Positions 10,250 through 19,073 of a DNA stretch of 64,000 nt are shown here, piece after piece. This DNA is from Burkholderiales bacterium (lineage in GTDB: Bacteria; Pseudomonadota; Gammaproteobacteria; Burkholderiales; Burkholderiaceae_C). The notes below the pieces were generated by a model. The model made no database searches and was not told where the DNA came from. It saw only the letters and a program-made list of their open reading frames with translations. Location: the NCBI GenBank assembly GCA_016000265.1, contig JAECRL010000003.1:248001-312000 (forward strand), given 5' to 3'. Made by a program: the position numbers and the translations under genes. How positions within the stretch are numbered: position 1 is the stretch's first letter; each line of letters starts with the position of its first letter.

Positions 10250-11344
10250 GTGAACGCTGCCTCACCCCTCGCTGACTGGCTGGCCCTGACCATGGGCGAC
10301 GCCTGTGGCATCGGCCCCGAAATCATCGCCAAGTGGTGGGCGAGCGAGCGGCGGGACCCGCAGGCTTTCGTGGTGGGTTGCCCCGACGTCATGGCGCGGG
10401 CCCTGAGCTGGCTGCCCGCCGATCGGCGCCCCATCGTGGTGCGCCTGAACGATTGGCGCGACGTCGCCCGGCTGACTTCGTGCGAGATGGGGGTGTGGGC
10501 GCCTCCGGGGTTGCCGCCCGATCTGCTGCAGGCCCCGCTGGGCCGTGTGGACCGCCGGGCCGGTCAGGCCGCTGCCGCCTGCATCCGCGAGGCGGTCCGG
10601 CTGGCTCAACAGGGTGGGGTGGGCGCCATCGTGACCGCACCGCTGCACAAGGAGGCGCTGGCCCTGGCGGGTGAGCCCTATCCGGGGCACACCGAGTTGC
10701 TGCAGGCCGAGGGCACGCCGCCGGGGCAGCCCATGGCGCCGGTCCGCATGATGCTGGCCAACCGCCAGCTCAAGACGGTGCTGGTCACCATCCACGTGTC
10801 TTTGCGCCAGGCCATCGAGCAGGTGACGTTTGACGCGGTGCTGGAGACCCTGCGCATCAGCCACCGCAGCGCGACCCAGTGGGGCCTGAGCCGGCCGCGT
10901 TTGGCGGTCGCTGGATTGAACCCGCATGCAGGGGAGGGCGGCTTGTTCGGGGACGAGGAGGTGCGCATCATCGGGCCGGCCATCGAGGCCGCACGAGCCG
11001 AAGGCATCGACGCCTCGGGGCCGTGGGCGCCCGACACCGTTTTCATGCGCGCTCGCCACGACCCGCCGGCCCACGAAGGCGAGTTCGACGTGGTCGTGGC
11101 GATGTACCACGACCAGGGCCTCATCCCCGTGAAGTACCTGGGGCTCGATGAGGGGGTCAACGTGACGTTGGGCCTGCCCTTTGTGCGCACCAGCCCGGAT
11201 CACGGCACGGCGTTTGACCTGGCGGGCACCGGTCGGGCGGACGAAGGCAGTTTCGCCGAGGCGGCCGAGATGGCGCGCCTGTTGCTGGCCGGGCGTCAGG
11301 CCGCCGAGCGCGTGCGGGCGTCGGCGCTGAGCGCGGCGAGCTGA
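10250..11344 (+). CDS. pdxA: 4-hydroxythreonine-4-phosphate dehydrogenase family protein (PdxA)
   Basis: PdxA oxidises and decarboxylates 4-phosphohydroxy-L-threonine in pyridoxal phosphate synthesis. The 364-residue protein has the N-terminal [10 protein letters not shown] motif and metal-ligand histidines in [10 protein letters not shown] and [15 protein letters not shown]. The late segment [20 protein letters not shown] is also conserved. The start is GTG with GGAG 8-10 bases upstream. It is not in the usual pdxA-ksgA context, and PdxA paralogues act in D-threonate and aromatic-diol pathways, so the exact substrate is not proven. Its 3' end overlaps the convergent DUF1631 gene by 49 bases. 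Confidence 0.85.
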   Translation: MNAASPLADWLALTMGDACGIGPEIIAKWWASERRDPQAFVVGCPDVMARALSWLPADRRPIVVRLNDWRDVARLTSCEMGVWAPPGLPPDLLQAPLGRVDRRAGQAAAACIREAVRLAQQGGVGAIVTAPLHKEALALAGEPYPGHTELLQAEGTPPGQPMAPVRMMLANRQLKTVLVTIHVSLRQAIEQVTFDAVLETLRISHRSATQWGLSRPRLAVAGLNPHAGEGGLFGDEEVRIIGPAIEAARAEGIDASGPWAPDTVFMRARHDPPAHEGEFDVVVAMYHDQGLIPVKYLGLDEGVNVTLGLPFVRTSPDHGTAFDLAGTGRADEGSFAEAAEMARLLLAGRQAAERVRASALSAAS

Positions 11345-13851
11345 CGGCGTGCGCGCAAGGTGGCGCGCTCCAGCAACTCCGATTGCTCGAAGGCCTTGAA
11401 GCGGCGACCCTCGCACATCTTCGCCAGCGTGCGCGCCGTCAGCGAGATGGTCTGCTTGTGCGTGTTGCCGTGCGTGAAGATGAAGAAGGTGCGGCCTTCG
11501 CTGATCCAGGTCAGGCGAACCTTCTTCCACTGACCCTGCATCAGCATCTGGTAGGCCGTGCCCTTCTGGATGTGGTGGACCAGTTGCGGGCCGGCGGCCG
11601 GCGTGGGCGGCGCATCCAGGTTGATGTCGATGTCGCTCAGCGAAGGGTCGCTCGGGCTGTCGAGGTCGATGTCCAGCGGGGCCTCGCCCGAGATCGCGGC
11701 CTCGGGCACGAAACCGGCCTGGCGCACCTCTTCCTGGCTGAGCGCCGACACCACGGTCAGCGTGCTGGCGCCGGTGCTGTCTTGGGCTTGCGTGGGCAGC
11801 GGGTCGTTGGCGGCCTCCTCGCGCGAGGGGATGGCGATCTGCTCGACCTTGTGCAGGCGCTGCTCCAGCATGCGCTGGGTCAGGTCGTGGTGGGGGGCGG
11901 CCTTCAGGCACTCGGCGTGGGCGGGCAGCAGTTGCGCGAAGAAGGCCTGTTTGGCCTCCTCGGGCCACTGGATCATGGACAGGCCTTCGTTGACGTCGCG
12001 CATCAACTGCGGCAGCCCCTGCAAGAAGGCCTTGCGCAGTTGAGGATGGCCTTTGGGCTGCACGCTCAGCGCCAGCGTGTGTCCAGCTTTTTTCATGCGC
12101 TGCGCCATGGGCGAGTCGGCGCCGTCGCGCGCCGATGCCATCACCTGCACCTGGCTCCAGATCTGCGTCAGGAAGTCCCGCACGAAGTCGGGCAACTCGA
12201 CGTCCGCCAACTCGCGCTTGAGGATCTGCATGTAGCGTTGCTGCACCCGCAGGTCGGCTTCCTTGCCGCTGAGCAGCGCGGCCACGGCAGCGTGTTCGGC
12301 GGCGTCGCGCTGGCTTTCCTGGTCGACGAAGCCCTCGAGCTCTGCGAGCTTGACCTCGTAGACGGCCATGCCGTCGAAGTCGCCCTCGACGATGGCGTCC
12401 ACCAGGCTGACGACGTGCTCCAGGCAGGCTTTGCCCGGACCCTGATCGAAATCGTCAAAAGCAGCCGACAGCGTGGCCACGCGGTTGACGAAGCGGCGCA
12501 CCGGGTGCTTGCGCGAATTGAAGAACCCGATGTCGCCCAGCGCGACGCGCAGCACCGGCATCTGCAGCCGGGCGATCTGACGCGCCATCTGCGGCGCCAC
12601 TTTGGGGTCGGAGAGCACCTGATCGAACAGCGCCGCCACGATGTCGATGACGATCTGGTCGATCGGCGCGCCGCCGCTGGCGCGAACCAGCTCTTCGCGG
12701 TGCGCGCGGATCAGGTTGACGGCCATGAGCGGGCCGGCGAAGCCGCCACCCAGGCCACCGCCCAGGTCGCCTCCCCCGGCGGCGTCGTGACCCGCCTCAC
12801 CCGCGGGCAACTGGGGCCACCCTGCGGCGCCGTCTGCGCCCGATGCCAGGGAGGGCGCGGTCGGCAGGGACGGTGCCTGCGCCGCCAGCTTGCGAAGCAG
12901 GTGCTGAAAATCGGCGCGCGCCGCCTGGGCGGCGGCCTGGCTGAGCGCCGAGCCGCCGGAGGCTGGCATGAACGTGCCCTCCAGCGCCATGGGTGCGGTG
13001 GGCAGCGAGACGCCGAACATGTCGCTCAGGGCCTGCGCGGCGCGTTGGTGCGCCATGAACTGGGCGGGCCCCATGCCGCTGGAAGGAGCGGGCGAGCCGG
13101 GGCGGGTGGGTGGCGGGTCTTGCAAGCCACCGGAGCGCGAGGGCAAGGCGCCGAAGTCCGTACTCGGCGCCTCGGCCGTGGAGGTGCTGAAGGGCGCGTG
13201 ACCGCTGGTGCCGCCGCGGGCGCGCAGCCCGACGGCACGGGCCTCGATGCCCTGTTGGCGCATCTCCTGCACGATGATGCCGTAGGCCGCGTTGAGCTCC
13301 GGGCCCAGCAGGCGAGCCAGGTGGCCCGACAGCGTCTGGCAGCTCTCGGGTGTGCACTCGGCGTCGCCCAGGCCGCGAAAAAGGGCTTTGGCCACGGATT
13401 GGGGGCGCAGGGGGTTGCGCTCGGCCCCGCCATCCTCGCCCATCAGGGCGTGGCTCAGGGCGTAGAGGGACTTGAGGTGCTCCTCGCAGCCCTGAGTCAG
13501 CGCCTGACCGAGGCGGTCGGCCATCACCCCTCGCTCGACCTCGTCGTCGTCCACCAGGGACAGCGCCGACCAGTCCAGCTCGACCGCGCCGCCCTGGGTC
13601 GTCGCCGTGTGGGGTTGGCAGACCTTGTCCACGCTGGCCTTGAGCGCCTGGACAAAACCTTGCTGGATCCGGCTCGATTTGAGTCGGATGTCACGCTCCG
13701 CCTCCATCAGCTGCTGGCGCAGGGTGCCGCTGGTGGCGGCCATGGCCTGAGGGGGCAGTTGGACCGCGACCTTGTCGAGTGCAGCCGAGATCGCCGCCTG
13801 GATTCGGCCCGAGGCGGCCTGCAGGACGTTAGCGAGTCGGGGATCGTTCAC
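11296..13851 (-). CDS. DUF1631 family protein
   Basis: This large protein of about 851 residues belongs to DUF1631, a family of unknown function common in gamma- and betaproteobacteria. The conserved C-terminal block has YQMLMQGQWKKVRLTWIS and FFIFTHGNTHKQTISLTART. In the middle is the helical core with FFNSRKHPVRRFVNRVA. Between them are low-complexity Gly/Ala/Pro/Ser-rich linkers, for example near 12740-13200. No signal peptide or membrane segment is obvious, so it is probably cytoplasmic. I favour the GTG at 13851 preceded by AAGGA; an in-frame GTG at 13911 adds 20 residues. Confidence 0.8.
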   Translation of the reverse strand: MNDPRLANVLQAASGRIQAAISAALDKVAVQLPPQAMAATSGTLRQQLMEAERDIRLKSSRIQQGFVQALKASVDKVCQPHTATTQGGAVELDWSALSLVDDDEVERGVMADRLGQALTQGCEEHLKSLYALSHALMGEDGGAERNPLRPQSVAKALFRGLGDAECTPESCQTLSGHLARLLGPELNAAYGIIVQEMRQQGIEARAVGLRARGGTSGHAPFSTSTAEAPSTDFGALPSRSGGLQDPPPTRPGSPAPSSGMGPAQFMAHQRAAQALSDMFGVSLPTAPMALEGTFMPASGGSALSQAAAQAARADFQHLLRKLAAQAPSLPTAPSLASGADGAAGWPQLPAGEAGHDAAGGGDLGGGLGGGFAGPLMAVNLIRAHREELVRASGGAPIDQIVIDIVAALFDQVLSDPKVAPQMARQIARLQMPVLRVALGDIGFFNSRKHPVRRFVNRVATLSAAFDDFDQGPGKACLEHVVSLVDAIVEGDFDGMAVYEVKLAELEGFVDQESQRDAAEHAAVAALLSGKEADLRVQQRYMQILKRELADVELPDFVRDFLTQIWSQVQVMASARDGADSPMAQRMKKAGHTLALSVQPKGHPQLRKAFLQGLPQLMRDVNEGLSMIQWPEEAKQAFFAQLLPAHAECLKAAPHHDLTQRMLEQRLHKVEQIAIPSREEAANDPLPTQAQDSTGASTLTVVSALSQEEVRQAGFVPEAAISGEAPLDIDLDSPSDPSLSDIDINLDAPPTPAAGPQLVHHIQKGTAYQMLMQGQWKKVRLTWISEGRTFFIFTHGNTHKQTISLTARTLAKMCEGRRFKAFEQSELLERATLRARRQLAALSADARTRSAA

Positions 13852-13944
13852 GGACGGGTCCTTGTTTCCGGTATCTGGCGGGAGGAGGGGCCGCTTGGAC
13901 GCCCTTTCCACGCTGGATATCGGCAGGATCCCGCCGTGCTTGCG

Positions 13945-14364
13945 TCATTTTTTCAAACTGTCACGAATTTCGCGAAGCAGCACGATGTCCTCGGGCGTCG
14001 GGGCAGGCGCTGCCGGGGCGGGGGCTTCTGCGCGCTTGAGGCGGTTGATCTGGCGGATCATCAGGAAAATGATGAAGGCCAGGATGGCGAAATTCAGCGC
14101 CACGGTGATGAAGCTGCCGTAGGCGAACACGGCGCCGGCCTTTTTGGCTTCCACCAAAGGCAGGCCCGCCTGCTGCCCGGCCAGGGCGATGTAGTAGTTG
14201 CTGAAATCCAGGCCGCCCACGGCCTTGCCCACCAGCGGCATGATCAGGTCGTTGACCACCGAGTCCACGATCTTGCCGAAGGCGCCGCCGATGATCACGC
14301 CCACCGCCAGGTCCACCACGTTGCCTTTGACGGCAAATTCCTTGAATTCGCTGAAGAAACCCAT
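13945..14364 (-). CDS. mscL: Large-conductance mechanosensitive channel MscL
   Basis: MscL opens under membrane tension and protects cells against hypo-osmotic shock. The 139-residue protein begins [25 protein letters not shown], containing the amphipathic N-helix and pore-lining first transmembrane helix. The second helix is [17 protein letters not shown]. An Ala/Pro linker and the C-terminal helix [15 protein letters not shown] follow. Length and both helices are canonical. It is divergent from petA with about 250 bases between the starts. Confidence 0.97.
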   Translation of the reverse strand: MGFFSEFKEFAVKGNVVDLAVGVIIGGAFGKIVDSVVNDLIMPLVGKAVGGLDFSNYYIALAGQQAGLPLVEAKKAGAVFAYGSFITVALNFAILAFIIFLMIRQINRLKRAEAPAPAAPAPTPEDIVLLREIRDSLKK

Positions 14365-14559
14365 TGTCTTGCTCCTTGTTTGCGCCTCGGTGCGAGGCCT
14401 GTTGATGACTGTATGGCCTGCGAGCCCCTGGGCCCGGCGAGGACGAGGGCCGTGCTGCGGCTTGACGGGCGTGAATGTGGCGGAAATGTCGCAGTTCGGG
14501 CGAGTGACCCCGCGGCGAGGGCCGCCTGCGAGGGCCGCAAAGTTGCGTGAAGCGTCCGT

Positions 14560-14565
14560 TACAAT
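14560..14565 (+). promoter_or_regulatory. Candidate -10 box upstream of petA
   Basis: TACAAT lies 51 bases before the petA ATG in the petA/mscL divergent region and matches the -10 consensus at five of six positions. I see no convincing -35 box at 16-18 bases. Confidence 0.3.
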
Positions 14566-14616
14566 GCGGGATTGACCCTTTCAATGTCATCGTCCCACCA
14601 GTCCCTGAGGATACCC

Positions 14617-15216
14617 ATGAGCAATCAGCCAGTGGATCAAAGCCGTCGGACCTGGGTGACCATGGCCTGCGCCGTCGGCGGCGCAGGCGGCGTGGCCACC
14701 GCCATCCCCTTCGTCTCGACTTTTCAACCCTCCGAACGCGCACGCGCCGCTGGTGCTGCCGTGGAGGCTGACATCAGCGCCCTCAAGCCCGGCGAGATGA
14801 TGACCGTCGAGTGGCGCGGCAAGCCCGTGTGGATCCTCAAGCGCACCCCCGAGCAGGTCGCCGAGCTCAACAAGCTGGATCCGCAACTGGCCGACCCCAA
14901 GTCCGAGCGCAAGCCGGCTGAACTCACCCCCGAGTACGCCCGCAACATCCACCGCTCGATCAAGCCGGACGTGCTGGTCGCGGTCGGCATCTGCACCCAC
15001 CTGGGCTGCTCGCCGTCTTCCAAGTTCCAGACCGGCCCGCAAGCGTCGTTGCCCGATGACTGGGCGGGCGGCTTCCTGTGCCCCTGCCACGGCTCGACCT
15101 TCGACCTGGCCGGCCGCGTCTTCAAGAACAAGCCGGCACCGGACAACCTGGAAGTGCCCCCCCACATGTACATGTCTGACACCAAGCTGCTGATTGGTGA
15201 GGACAAGAAGGCCTGA
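14617..15216 (+). CDS. petA: Ubiquinol-cytochrome c reductase, Rieske iron-sulfur subunit
   Basis: This is the 2Fe-2S subunit of the cytochrome bc1 complex, passing electrons from ubiquinol to cytochrome c1. The 199-residue protein has an N-terminal SRRTWV twin-arginine-type motif before the single anchor helix. Cluster ligands are in CTHLGC and CPCHGSTFD, with the expected Cys-His pairs and disulfide cysteines. The ATG at 14617 follows a GAGG site; an in-frame upstream ATG at 14572 adds only a non-conserved tail. It is first of petA-petB-petC. Confidence 0.98.
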   Translation: MSNQPVDQSRRTWVTMACAVGGAGGVATAIPFVSTFQPSERARAAGAAVEADISALKPGEMMTVEWRGKPVWILKRTPEQVAELNKLDPQLADPKSERKPAELTPEYARNIHRSIKPDVLVAVGICTHLGCSPSSKFQTGPQASLPDDWAGGFLCPCHGSTFDLAGRVFKNKPAPDNLEVPPHMYMSDTKLLIGEDKKA

Positions 15217-15230
15217 TCGGAGACACCAAG

Positions 15231-16634
15231 ATGGCTGAAATGAAACAAGCCCCCGCGGGCGCTGGCGCAGGCGAAAAGCTCCTGACCTGGGTGGACAACC
15301 GGTTCCCGGCCACCAAGCTCTGGAACGAGCACGTCGGCGAGTACTACGCCCCCAAGAACTTCAACTTCTGGTACTTCTTCGGCTCGCTGGCTTTGCTGGT
15401 GCTGGTGATCCAGATCGTGACCGGCATCTTCCTGGTCATGAACTACAAGCCGGACGCCGAACTGGCCTTCGCCTCGGTCGAGTACATCATGCGCGATGTG
15501 CCCTGGGGCTGGTTGATCCGCTACATGCACTCGACCGGGGCCTCGGCCTTCTTCGTCGTGGTGTACCTGCACATGTATCGCGGCCTGATCTATGGCTCCT
15601 ACCGCACCCCGCGCGAGCTGGTGTGGATCTTCGGTTGCCTGATCTTCCTGTGCCTGATGGCAGAAGCCTTCATGGGCTACCTGCTGCCCTGGGGTCAGAT
15701 GTCGTTCTGGGGTGCCCAGGTCATCATCAACCTGTTTGCCGCCATCCCCTTCGTCGGTCCCGACCTGGCCATCCTGATCCGCGGCGACTACGTCGTGGGC
15801 GATGCCACCCTGAACCGCTTCTTCGCGCTGCACGTGATCGCCGTGCCCCTGGTCCTGCTGGGCCTGGTGGTGGCCCACATCATCGCGCTGCACGAAGTGG
15901 GTTCGAACAACCCGGACGGCGTCGAGATCAAGCAAGGCCCGAAGGACGCGAACGGCAACCCGGTTGACGGTGTTCCCTTCCACCCGTACTACTCGGTGCA
16001 CGACCTGCTGGGCGTGGGCGGCTTCCTGTTCGTCTTCTCGGCGGTGGTCTTCTTCGCGCCGGAATTGGGTGGCTATTTCCTGGAGCGCCCGAACTTCATC
16101 CCGGCTGACCCCTTCAAAACCCCGGCACACATCGCCCCGGTCTGGTACTTCACGCCGTTCTACTCGATGCTGCGTGCCACCACCGACGATCTGGTCAACG
16201 TGCTGGCTGTCCTGATCGGCCTGGGCGCGATCCTGAACCTCGTCAAGGGCGCAGGCACGGGCAAGACCAAGGTCATTGGCCTGGTCGTCGCCGCCGTGGT
16301 GATCGGCCTGCTCAAGACCTTCGAAGCCAAGTTCTGGGGTGTGGCCGTGATGGGCGGCGCCGTGGTGATCCTGGCTGGGCTGCCTTGGTTCGACAAGAGC
16401 CCGGTCAAGTCCATCCGCTATCGTCCGGGCTGGCACAAGATCGTCTACGGTGTGTTCGTCGTGAACTTCTGCATCCTGGGCTACCTGGGCGTGCAGCCTC
16501 CGTCGCCCACGGGTGAGCTGGTCTCGCAAGTCGGCACCCTGCTGTACTTCGGCTTCTTCGTGCTGATGCCCTGGTGGAGCCAGCTGGGCACCTTCAAGCA
16601 AGTGCCCGATCGCATCACCTTCACGCCTCACTGA
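15231..16634 (+). CDS. petB: Ubiquinol-cytochrome c reductase, cytochrome b
   Basis: This is the diheme membrane core of the bc1 complex, carrying the Qo and Qi quinone sites. The 467-residue polytopic protein has heme-ligand histidines in helix B (MHSTGASAFFVVVYLHMYRG) and helix D (FFALHVIAVPLVLLGLVVAH). The Qo-site motif is present at the end of AFMGYLLPWGQMSFWG and in the C-terminal half. It starts 14 bases after petA with a GGAGA ribosome site. The length fits the fused cytochrome b plus subunit IV type. Confidence 0.98.
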   Translation: MAEMKQAPAGAGAGEKLLTWVDNRFPATKLWNEHVGEYYAPKNFNFWYFFGSLALLVLVIQIVTGIFLVMNYKPDAELAFASVEYIMRDVPWGWLIRYMHSTGASAFFVVVYLHMYRGLIYGSYRTPRELVWIFGCLIFLCLMAEAFMGYLLPWGQMSFWGAQVIINLFAAIPFVGPDLAILIRGDYVVGDATLNRFFALHVIAVPLVLLGLVVAHIIALHEVGSNNPDGVEIKQGPKDANGNPVDGVPFHPYYSVHDLLGVGGFLFVFSAVVFFAPELGGYFLERPNFIPADPFKTPAHIAPVWYFTPFYSMLRATTDDLVNVLAVLIGLGAILNLVKGAGTGKTKVIGLVVAAVVIGLLKTFEAKFWGVAVMGGAVVILAGLPWFDKSPVKSIRYRPGWHKIVYGVFVVNFCILGYLGVQPPSPTGELVSQVGTLLYFGFFVLMPWWSQLGTFKQVPDRITFTPH

Positions 16635-16655
16635 TCGCCGCAGGAAGACAAAACC

Positions 16656-17423
16656 ATGAAAAAACTGCTTGCCTCTTTGCTGGCTGCTTTCGCCCTGGTG
16701 ACGGGTGCGCAGGCTGCGGGCGGTGACCTGGTTCTTGACAAGTTCCCCAAGGAACGCGTGACCGACCTGGCCGCCCTGCAGAACGGCGCCAAGATCTTCG
16801 CGAACTACTGCCTGAACTGCCACGCCGCCGCCTTCATGCGCTTCAATCGCCTGAAGGACATCGGCCTGACCGAACAGCAGATCAAGGACAACCTCCTGTT
16901 CCCGACCGACAAGGTGGGTGACGTCATGAAGGTGTCCCTGAACCCCAAGGACGCCAAGGACTGGTTCGGTGGCGTGCCGCCTGACCTGACCCTGGTGGCC
17001 CGTTCGCGCGCCAGTCACTCCGGCTCCGGTGCCGACTACCTCTACACCTACCTGCGCACCTTCTACCGCGACGACACCCGTCCGACCGGCTGGAACAACC
17101 TGGTGTTCCCCAACGTCGGCATGCCGCACGTGCTGTGGGAGCTGCAAGGCCAGCGCGCGGCCAAGTTCGTGGACGTGGCCGACCCGCACGACCCCGCCAA
17201 GAAGGCCCACAAGTTCGATGGTTTCGACCAGCTGACCCCGGGCACCCTGTCCCCGCAGGAGTTCGATGGCGCCATGGCCGACCTGGTGGCCTACCTGCAA
17301 TGGATGGGTGAGCCCGTTCAGAATCAGCGCACCCGCATCGGCGTGGGCGTGCTGATTTTCCTGGCCATCTTCACCTTCATCGCCTGGCGCCTGAATGCGG
17401 CGTTCTGGAAAGACGTGAAGTGA
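16656..17423 (+). CDS. petC: Ubiquinol-cytochrome c reductase, cytochrome c1
   Basis: This membrane-anchored c-type cytochrome accepts electrons from the Rieske protein. The 255-residue precursor has a Sec signal (MKKLLASLLAAFALVTGAQA). The heme attachment site is Cys52-x-x-Cys55-His56 (CLNCH), and the probable axial Met is in NVGMPHVLW. The C-terminal anchor is GVGVLIFLAIFTFIAWRL. It ends the petABC operon and is followed by a good terminator. Confidence 0.98.
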   Translation: MKKLLASLLAAFALVTGAQAAGGDLVLDKFPKERVTDLAALQNGAKIFANYCLNCHAAAFMRFNRLKDIGLTEQQIKDNLLFPTDKVGDVMKVSLNPKDAKDWFGGVPPDLTLVARSRASHSGSGADYLYTYLRTFYRDDTRPTGWNNLVFPNVGMPHVLWELQGQRAAKFVDVADPHDPAKKAHKFDGFDQLTPGTLSPQEFDGAMADLVAYLQWMGEPVQNQRTRIGVGVLIFLAIFTFIAWRLNAAFWKDVK

Positions 17424-17462
17424 TGCCGAGGTCCTTGCCGGCCAACCGGTGAGGGCCCCATG

Positions 17463-17504
17463 GCGCAGTGGCTTGCGGACAGCGGCCACTGCGCTTCGTT
17501 GTTT
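17463..17504 (+). terminator. Rho-independent terminator after petC
   Basis: A perfect 10-bp stem, GCGCAGTGGC (17463-17472) and GCCACTGCGC (17485-17494), is followed by a T-rich run TTCGTTGTTTT. It separates petABC from sspA. Confidence 0.75.
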
Positions 17505-17551
17505 TCTGCGGCAGCGTGCTGCTGCCCATCTCACATTAGGAGCCCACAGCC

Positions 17552-18166
17552 ATGATGGTGCTTTACTCCGGAACGACCTGCCCTTACTCGCACCGTTGCC
17601 GCTTTGTCCTGTTCGAAAAGGGCATGGACTTCGAAATCCGCGATGTCGACATCTTCGCCAAGCCCGAAGACATCGCCCTGATGAACCCGTACAACGAGGT
17701 GCCCATCCTGGTGGAGCGCGACCTCATCCTGTACGAGTCGCACATCATCAATGAATACATCGACGAGCGCTTCCCGCACCCGCAGCTGATGCCGGGTGAC
17801 CCGGTGGCGCGCGCCCGCGTGCGCCTGTTCCTGCTGAACTTCGAAAAGGAGCTGTTCGCTCACGTGAACACCCTGGAGGGCCGCGGTGGCGTCAAGGCCA
17901 ACGACAAGCAGCTGGAGAAGGCCCGTTCGCAGATCCGCGATCGCCTCACGCAGCTCGCCCCGATCTTCCTGAAGAACAAGTACATGCTGGGCGACGACTT
18001 CTCCATGCTGGACGTGGCCATCGCCCCGCTGCTGTGGCGCCTGGACTATTACGGCATCGACCTGTCGAAGAACGCCCTGCCGCTGTTGAAGTATGCTGAA
18101 CGCATCTTCTCGCGCCCCGCCTACATCGAGGCCCTGACGCCCTCGGAAAAGGTGATGCGCAAGTGA
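17552..18166 (+). CDS. sspA: Stringent starvation protein A
   Basis: SspA is a glutathione-transferase-like protein that binds RNA polymerase and modulates transcription in stationary phase. The 204-residue protein has the thioredoxin-fold N-domain with SGTTCPYSHRCRFVLFEKG and NPYNEVPILVERD. The second half is the helical C-domain with KYMLGDDFSMLDVAIAPLLWRL. An AGGAG site precedes the ATG. sspB follows 23 bases later, the normal pairing, and the position after petABC is typical of betaproteobacteria. Confidence 0.96.
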   Translation: MMVLYSGTTCPYSHRCRFVLFEKGMDFEIRDVDIFAKPEDIALMNPYNEVPILVERDLILYESHIINEYIDERFPHPQLMPGDPVARARVRLFLLNFEKELFAHVNTLEGRGGVKANDKQLEKARSQIRDRLTQLAPIFLKNKYMLGDDFSMLDVAIAPLLWRLDYYGIDLSKNALPLLKYAERIFSRPAYIEALTPSEKVMRK

Positions 18167-18189
18167 TTTCTCACCCGGCCTGATCGCGC

Positions 18190-18798
18190 ATGTCCACTGA
18201 ACAAGACCCCCAGGGCTCGTCCACGCGTCCCTACCTGATCCGTGCGTTGCACGACTGGTGCACGGACAACGGTTTCACGCCCTACCTGGCCGTCTACGTG
18301 GATCGCTCGGTCCAAGTCCCGCAGGAATACGTCAAGAACAACGAGATCGTGCTCAACGTCAGCTTCGAGGCCACGAGCCAGTTGCAACTGGGCAACGAGT
18401 TCATCGAGTTCAAGGCGCGCTTCGGCGGCATGGCGCGGGACATCTCGGTGCCCATCGATCACGTCATCGCCATCTACGCGCGCGAGAACGGGCAGGGCAT
18501 GGCCTTTCCCGTGCCCACGCCGCTGGGTGGCGCCGGGGTGGATTCACCCGCCTCGGCCACTGACATGGACGATGCGCCCGAGGGCGGAGAGGCCGTCGGC
18601 GGTGCGGCCGCGCCGTCTGGCAAGCCCGCGGGCACCTCGCCGTTGCGCCTGGCGCCCTCGGCGGGCAGGGCCACTGGCAAGGAGCGGGGACCGTCGTCCG
18701 ACGTGGAGGCGGTGACCCCGTCGACCGTCGCCGAAGAGCCTCAGCCCGAACCCCCGTCCGGCGGTGGTGGCCGCCCCACACTGCGCCGCATCAAGTGA
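18190..18798 (+). CDS. sspB: ClpXP protease specificity-enhancing factor SspB
   Basis: SspB tethers ssrA-tagged proteins to ClpX and so speeds their degradation. The N-terminal 110 residues form the substrate-binding domain (RPYLIRALHDWCTDNGFTPY, VSFEATSQLQLG, and ARFGGMARDISVPIDHV). A long disordered Gly/Ala/Pro tail follows. The last residues, GRPTLRRIK, match the short C-terminal ClpX-binding motif seen in E. coli SspB. The linker is longer than in E. coli. Confidence 0.95.
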   Translation: MSTEQDPQGSSTRPYLIRALHDWCTDNGFTPYLAVYVDRSVQVPQEYVKNNEIVLNVSFEATSQLQLGNEFIEFKARFGGMARDISVPIDHVIAIYARENGQGMAFPVPTPLGGAGVDSPASATDMDDAPEGGEAVGGAAAPSGKPAGTSPLRLAPSAGRATGKERGPSSDVEAVTPSTVAEEPQPEPPSGGGGRPTLRRIK

Positions 18799-18824
18799 GA
18801 GGCTGAGGCTAGAATCAGCGCCAC

Positions 18825-18900
18825 GCCGGCTTAGCTCAGTTGGTAGAGCAACCGCCTTGTAAGCGGTAGGTCGTCAGTTCGAACCCGACAGCCGGCACCA
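18825..18900 (+). tRNA. tRNA-Thr (anticodon UGU)
   Basis: The cloverleaf is complete: acceptor GCCGGCT/AGCCGGC, D-arm GCTC/GAGC, anticodon stem ACCGC/GCGGT around loop CTTGTAA (anticodon TGT), and T-arm GTCAG/CCGAC with TTCGAAC. The 3' CCA is encoded. A TAGAAT -10-like box sits at 18810-18815, and a strong terminator follows. Confidence 0.95.
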
Positions 18901-18906
18901 CCTCAT

Positions 18907-18954
18907 CGGCCTCCGATTGAAGCCCCCTGGGCCGAGTCGGAGGCCGTTCTTTTT
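18907..18954 (+). terminator. Rho-independent terminator after tRNA-Thr
   Basis: A perfect 10-bp stem, CGGCCTCCGA (18907-18916) and TCGGAGGCCG (18937-18946), is followed by TTCTTTTT. It ends the tRNA transcript a few bases after the CCA. Confidence 0.85.
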
Positions 18955-19073
18955 GGCGGTCTCCTGTTCTGCGTCGCAAGCCCTTCCATTCCCATGTCGG
19001 CAGTGTGAGAATGAGGTCTGCTTGACACCGGACCCGTGCCACGCTCGCGTGATCTTGGGTCGAAACCCGACAC

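Noticed and set aside
10158..10265. N-terminally extended HisI
   Set aside because: The open frame upstream of 10157 overlaps the pdxA start, is not HisI-like, and the conserved HisI N-terminus begins at the ATG at 10157.
14000..14364. mscL as part of the petABC operon
   Set aside because: It is on the opposite strand, with about 250 bases between the divergent starts.
16000..17423. Second cytochrome fused in petC
   Set aside because: Only one CxxCH motif is present and the length matches ordinary cytochrome c1.
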